From Cacajao melanocephalus (lineage: Eukaryota; Chordata; Mammalia; Primates; Pitheciidae): a stretch of DNA of 64,000 bases. This document shows positions 61,531-64,000 of the stretch, in pieces (the first letter of the stretch is position 1; every line of letters begins with the position of its first letter). The translations under genes were made by a program, and so were the position numbers. The notes below the pieces were generated by a model. The model had not been told where the DNA came from and did no database searches. It saw only the letters and a list, made by a program, of their open reading frames with translations. Location of the stretch: positions 61,491 through 125,490 of the forward strand of contig CAUYLG010044580.1 of the NCBI GenBank assembly GCA_963573385.1, written 5' to 3'.

Positions 61531-62899
61531 AATTTGGAGACAGCTTCTGGTATATACTGGATCCTATTACATATTTTTTGTTTGTAAATTTTAACGTATA
61601 TTTAATATGAAATTTATAATACATTTCAAAATTCTTGACCACTCTTTATATATTAAATAACAGAATTGAAGTGAATGAATTAAAAATGTACCACTCCGAT
61701 TATCCTTTCAGAAAATTGTACCTTGGTTTCTTTCAGAGAGAAAGTCTTTGACAATCAACAAGGGCACTTCCCTAATATGACATATTTGAGCCAAAAAAAA
61801 CAGGCATAAAATAGATGATTAGTCATTATATAATATAAAAATCTATAAAAATGCGTTAATCAGAACACTTATGAGAAATGTCATAATTTTAAGGTTAATC
61901 TGAATTGTTTTTGCATTAGTGTATTGTTTGTAAGCTGTCTACCCATAGTTAATTAGCATGGATATAGTACATTCAAACAGACCTGCAATCTGTACTAATA
62001 TTTTTTCTTTGTATAATTCTACTTAAATTATTGCATGAAAAAAGTTACTTGCAATACAAACATTGAAATACACCCTAGAAATCCATCTATGTAGTACATT
62101 CTTGCTCTGCTATTGAAAAAAAGCATTTCACGTGGTTAACCAATGGAATAAAATGACAGATGAAGTAATAAACATCCTAGACTAACCTAGTTATCTCTAC
62201 ATGCTTGGTTAACTGTTATTTTAACATCCAGATGTCATGTAAAACTGTAGAATTTAATGTCTATCTAACCACACCACCCTGTCCAAATATTATTGCAATG
62301 CTTTTTAAAAATAAAAATATAAATTTTACTTAAATGTTGAATTTAAAAATAAAATGAGTATTGACAAGAAATACATGTAATGAAATTTCAGAAAGAACAT
62401 GTTCTAAAATATATACATATATATATTTATAAATGATCATATGTTATCAATTAAAGAGTTAAAAATAAATACTTTTAGTATGTTTTCTATCCTAGAAAAT
62501 ATGGAAGATAAAACTCTGTTGTGCTTCTTCATTTTCCTAACTAAGCAGGTATTTTATAAAGCATTGAGGTGTAATTCATTTTACAAAGTGATTAGTCCTT
62601 TACACAAAATTTTTTCCTACTCAAAATATGATAACAATTCTCCAATTACAGAAGCATCATCCTTTTATAGTCCATTTCCCATCCCCCCTAATTCCAGCCA
62701 TTTACTTGAAAACAATTTGGACACAATTTCAAAGTTGGCATCAACTTTGGAAGTAACCACCCAATTATGATAAAATAATGTTTTAATACAGTGTATCCTA
62801 TTTAAATAAATACTTTCTTTTCTATCTAGATTTATTACAAACATATTTTTTAATTTTTCCAACATGCAGTTTAATATATTCATTTAGACCATAAATTTC
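61531..62899. other. Unassigned AT-rich sequence
   Basis: About 1.37 kb. A short TA-rich run at 62406-62430. The 109-codon frame at 62441-62770 has no domain. Confidence 0.5.
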
Positions 62900-64000
62900 T
62901 TTTTTTTAATTGCATTTTAGGTTTTGGGGTGCATGTGAAGAACATGCAAGATTGTTGCATAGGTAAACACATGACAGTGTGATTTGCTGCCTTCCTCCCC
63001 ATCACCTATATCTGACATTTCTCTCCATGCCATCTCTCCCGTACTCCCCACCCTCCACTGTCCCTCCCCTATTTCCCCCCAACAGACCCCAGTGTGTGAT
63101 GCTCCCCTCCATGTGTCCATGTGTTATCATTGTTCAACACCCACCTATGAGTGAGAACGTGTGGTGTTTGATTTTCTGTTTCTGTGTCAGTTTGCTGAGA
63201 ATGATGGTTTCCAGGTTCATCCATGTCCCTACAAAGGACAGGAACTCATTGTTTTTTATGGCTGCACAGTATTCCACGGTGTATATGTGCCACATTTTCC
63301 CTGTCCAGTCTATCATCAATGGGCATTTGGGTTGGTTCTAGGTCTTTGCTATTGTACACAGTGCTGCAATGAACATACATGTGCATGTGTCCTTATAGTA
63401 GAACGATTTATAATCCTTTGGATATATACCCAGTAATGGGATTACTGGGTCAAATGGAATTCCTTGAGGAATCTCCACACTGTCTTCCACAATGGTTGAA
63501 CTAATTTACACTCCCACCAACAGTGTAAAAGTGTTCCTATTTCTCCACATCCTCTCCAGCATTTGTCTCCATATTTTTTAATGATCGCCATTCTAACTGA
63601 TGTGAGATTGTATCTCAATGTAGTTTTGATTTGCATTTCTCTAATGACCAGTGATGATGAGCATTTTTTCATATGTTTGTTGGCCTCATGTATGTCTTCT
63701 TTTGTAAAGTGTCTGTTCATTTCCTTCTCCCACTTTTTGATGGGATTGTTTGTTTTTTTCTTGTAAATCTGTTTTAGTTCTTTGTAGATTCTGGATATTA
63801 GCCCTTTGCCAGATGGGTAGATTGCAAAAATTTTTTCCCATTCTCTTGGTTGCCGATTCACTCTAATGACTGTTTCTTTTGCTGTGCAGAAGCTGTGGAA
63901 TTTGATTAGGTCCCATTTGTCTATTTTGGCTTTTGTTGCCAATGCTTTTGGTGTTTTGATCATTAAGTCCTTGCCTATGCCTATGTCCTGAATGGTTTTG
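62900..64000 (-). mobile_element. L1 3' half, antisense, continues beyond the window
   Basis: Poly(T) at 62900-62907, 3' UTR ('ggttttggggtgcatgtgaa', C-rich tract 63030-63090, 'gagtgagaacgtgtggtgtt'), then ORF2 in reverse to the last base. It is among the best-preserved L1 copies here and similar in subfamily to the 3' ends at 1450, 24188 and 57148. Its 5' end and right-hand target duplication lie outside the window. Confidence 0.96.
63442..64000 (-). pseudogene. L1 ORF2 C-terminal part, open for 173 codons
   Basis: ORF2p combines endonuclease, reverse transcriptase and a Cys-rich C-terminus. Here the C-terminal part is open at 63442-63963, including [20 protein letters not shown] and the Cys-containing [20 protein letters not shown]. 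The frame breaks at about 63455-63465, where a short deletion follows KTVWRFLKE. The terminal residues reappear in another frame at 63134-63319 (MMIDWTGKMWHIYTVEYCAA). Upstream ORF2 is outside the window. Confidence 0.93.

Overview
This window looks like primate, almost certainly human, intergenic or deep intronic DNA. It is AT-rich, carries no bacterial-style gene packing, and contains primate-specific Alu elements and L1PA/L1PB-type LINE-1 copies lying over older mammalian repeats (MIR, L2, MLT1, MST, hAT-Charlie, Tigger, L1M). I found no convincing exon of a cellular protein-coding gene, no tRNA, rRNA or CRISPR, and no CpG island. All recognisable coding sequence is decayed LINE-1 ORF1 or ORF2, plus non-coding ERVL-MaLR internal sequence.

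Layout. 0-9.6 kb: a MER1-type DNA transposon cut by the window edge, an old L1 holding an Alu, a short L1 tail with target-site duplications (TSDs), MIR and L2 relics, further old L1, then an ERV1-like LTR abutting an MST-type MaLR internal region with its own 3' LTR. 9.6-21.2 kb: a TA/CA microsatellite, an L1 tail, an Alu, a TSD-flanked L1 with both ends but no middle (12974-16201), an orphan reverse-transcriptase fragment, and an Alu interrupted by about 258 bp copied mostly from 4 kb downstream. 21.2-30 kb: GT-rich DNA, an L1 tail with an 83-bp tandem duplication, an MLT1 LTR, a run of MIR/L2 relics and a MER21-like LTR. 30-41 kb: long antisense L1M tracts, an Alu, a 5'-inverted L1 that carries only ORF1 in its inverted arm, a Tigger element, and two Alu 3' halves fused head to head. 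41-51 kb: MLT1-like LTRs, L1M, two Alus with TSDs and a hAT fragment. 51-59.8 kb: a full-length old antisense L1 (about 6.2 kb when its insertions are removed), holding an MST LTR and a younger L1 that is 5'-inverted and appears to carry a 3' transduction. 62.9 kb to the end: the 3' part of an antisense L1 whose ORF2 stays open for 173 codons and runs towards the window edge.

No operon or pathway is present. The biology here is the record of retrotransposition and DNA repair: target-primed insertion with TSDs, twin-priming inversion, read-through transduction, template-switch insertion, and LTR or Alu recombination. I did not find an undescribed functional system. The most unusual objects are the templated insertion inside the Alu at 20.7 kb, the inverted and transducing L1 at 56-58 kb, the internally deleted L1 at 13-16 kb, the head-to-head Alu pair at 41 kb and the mismatched LTR-internal junction at 7.69 kb. 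Subfamily names come from memory of consensus sequences; boundaries of old repeats are approximate.
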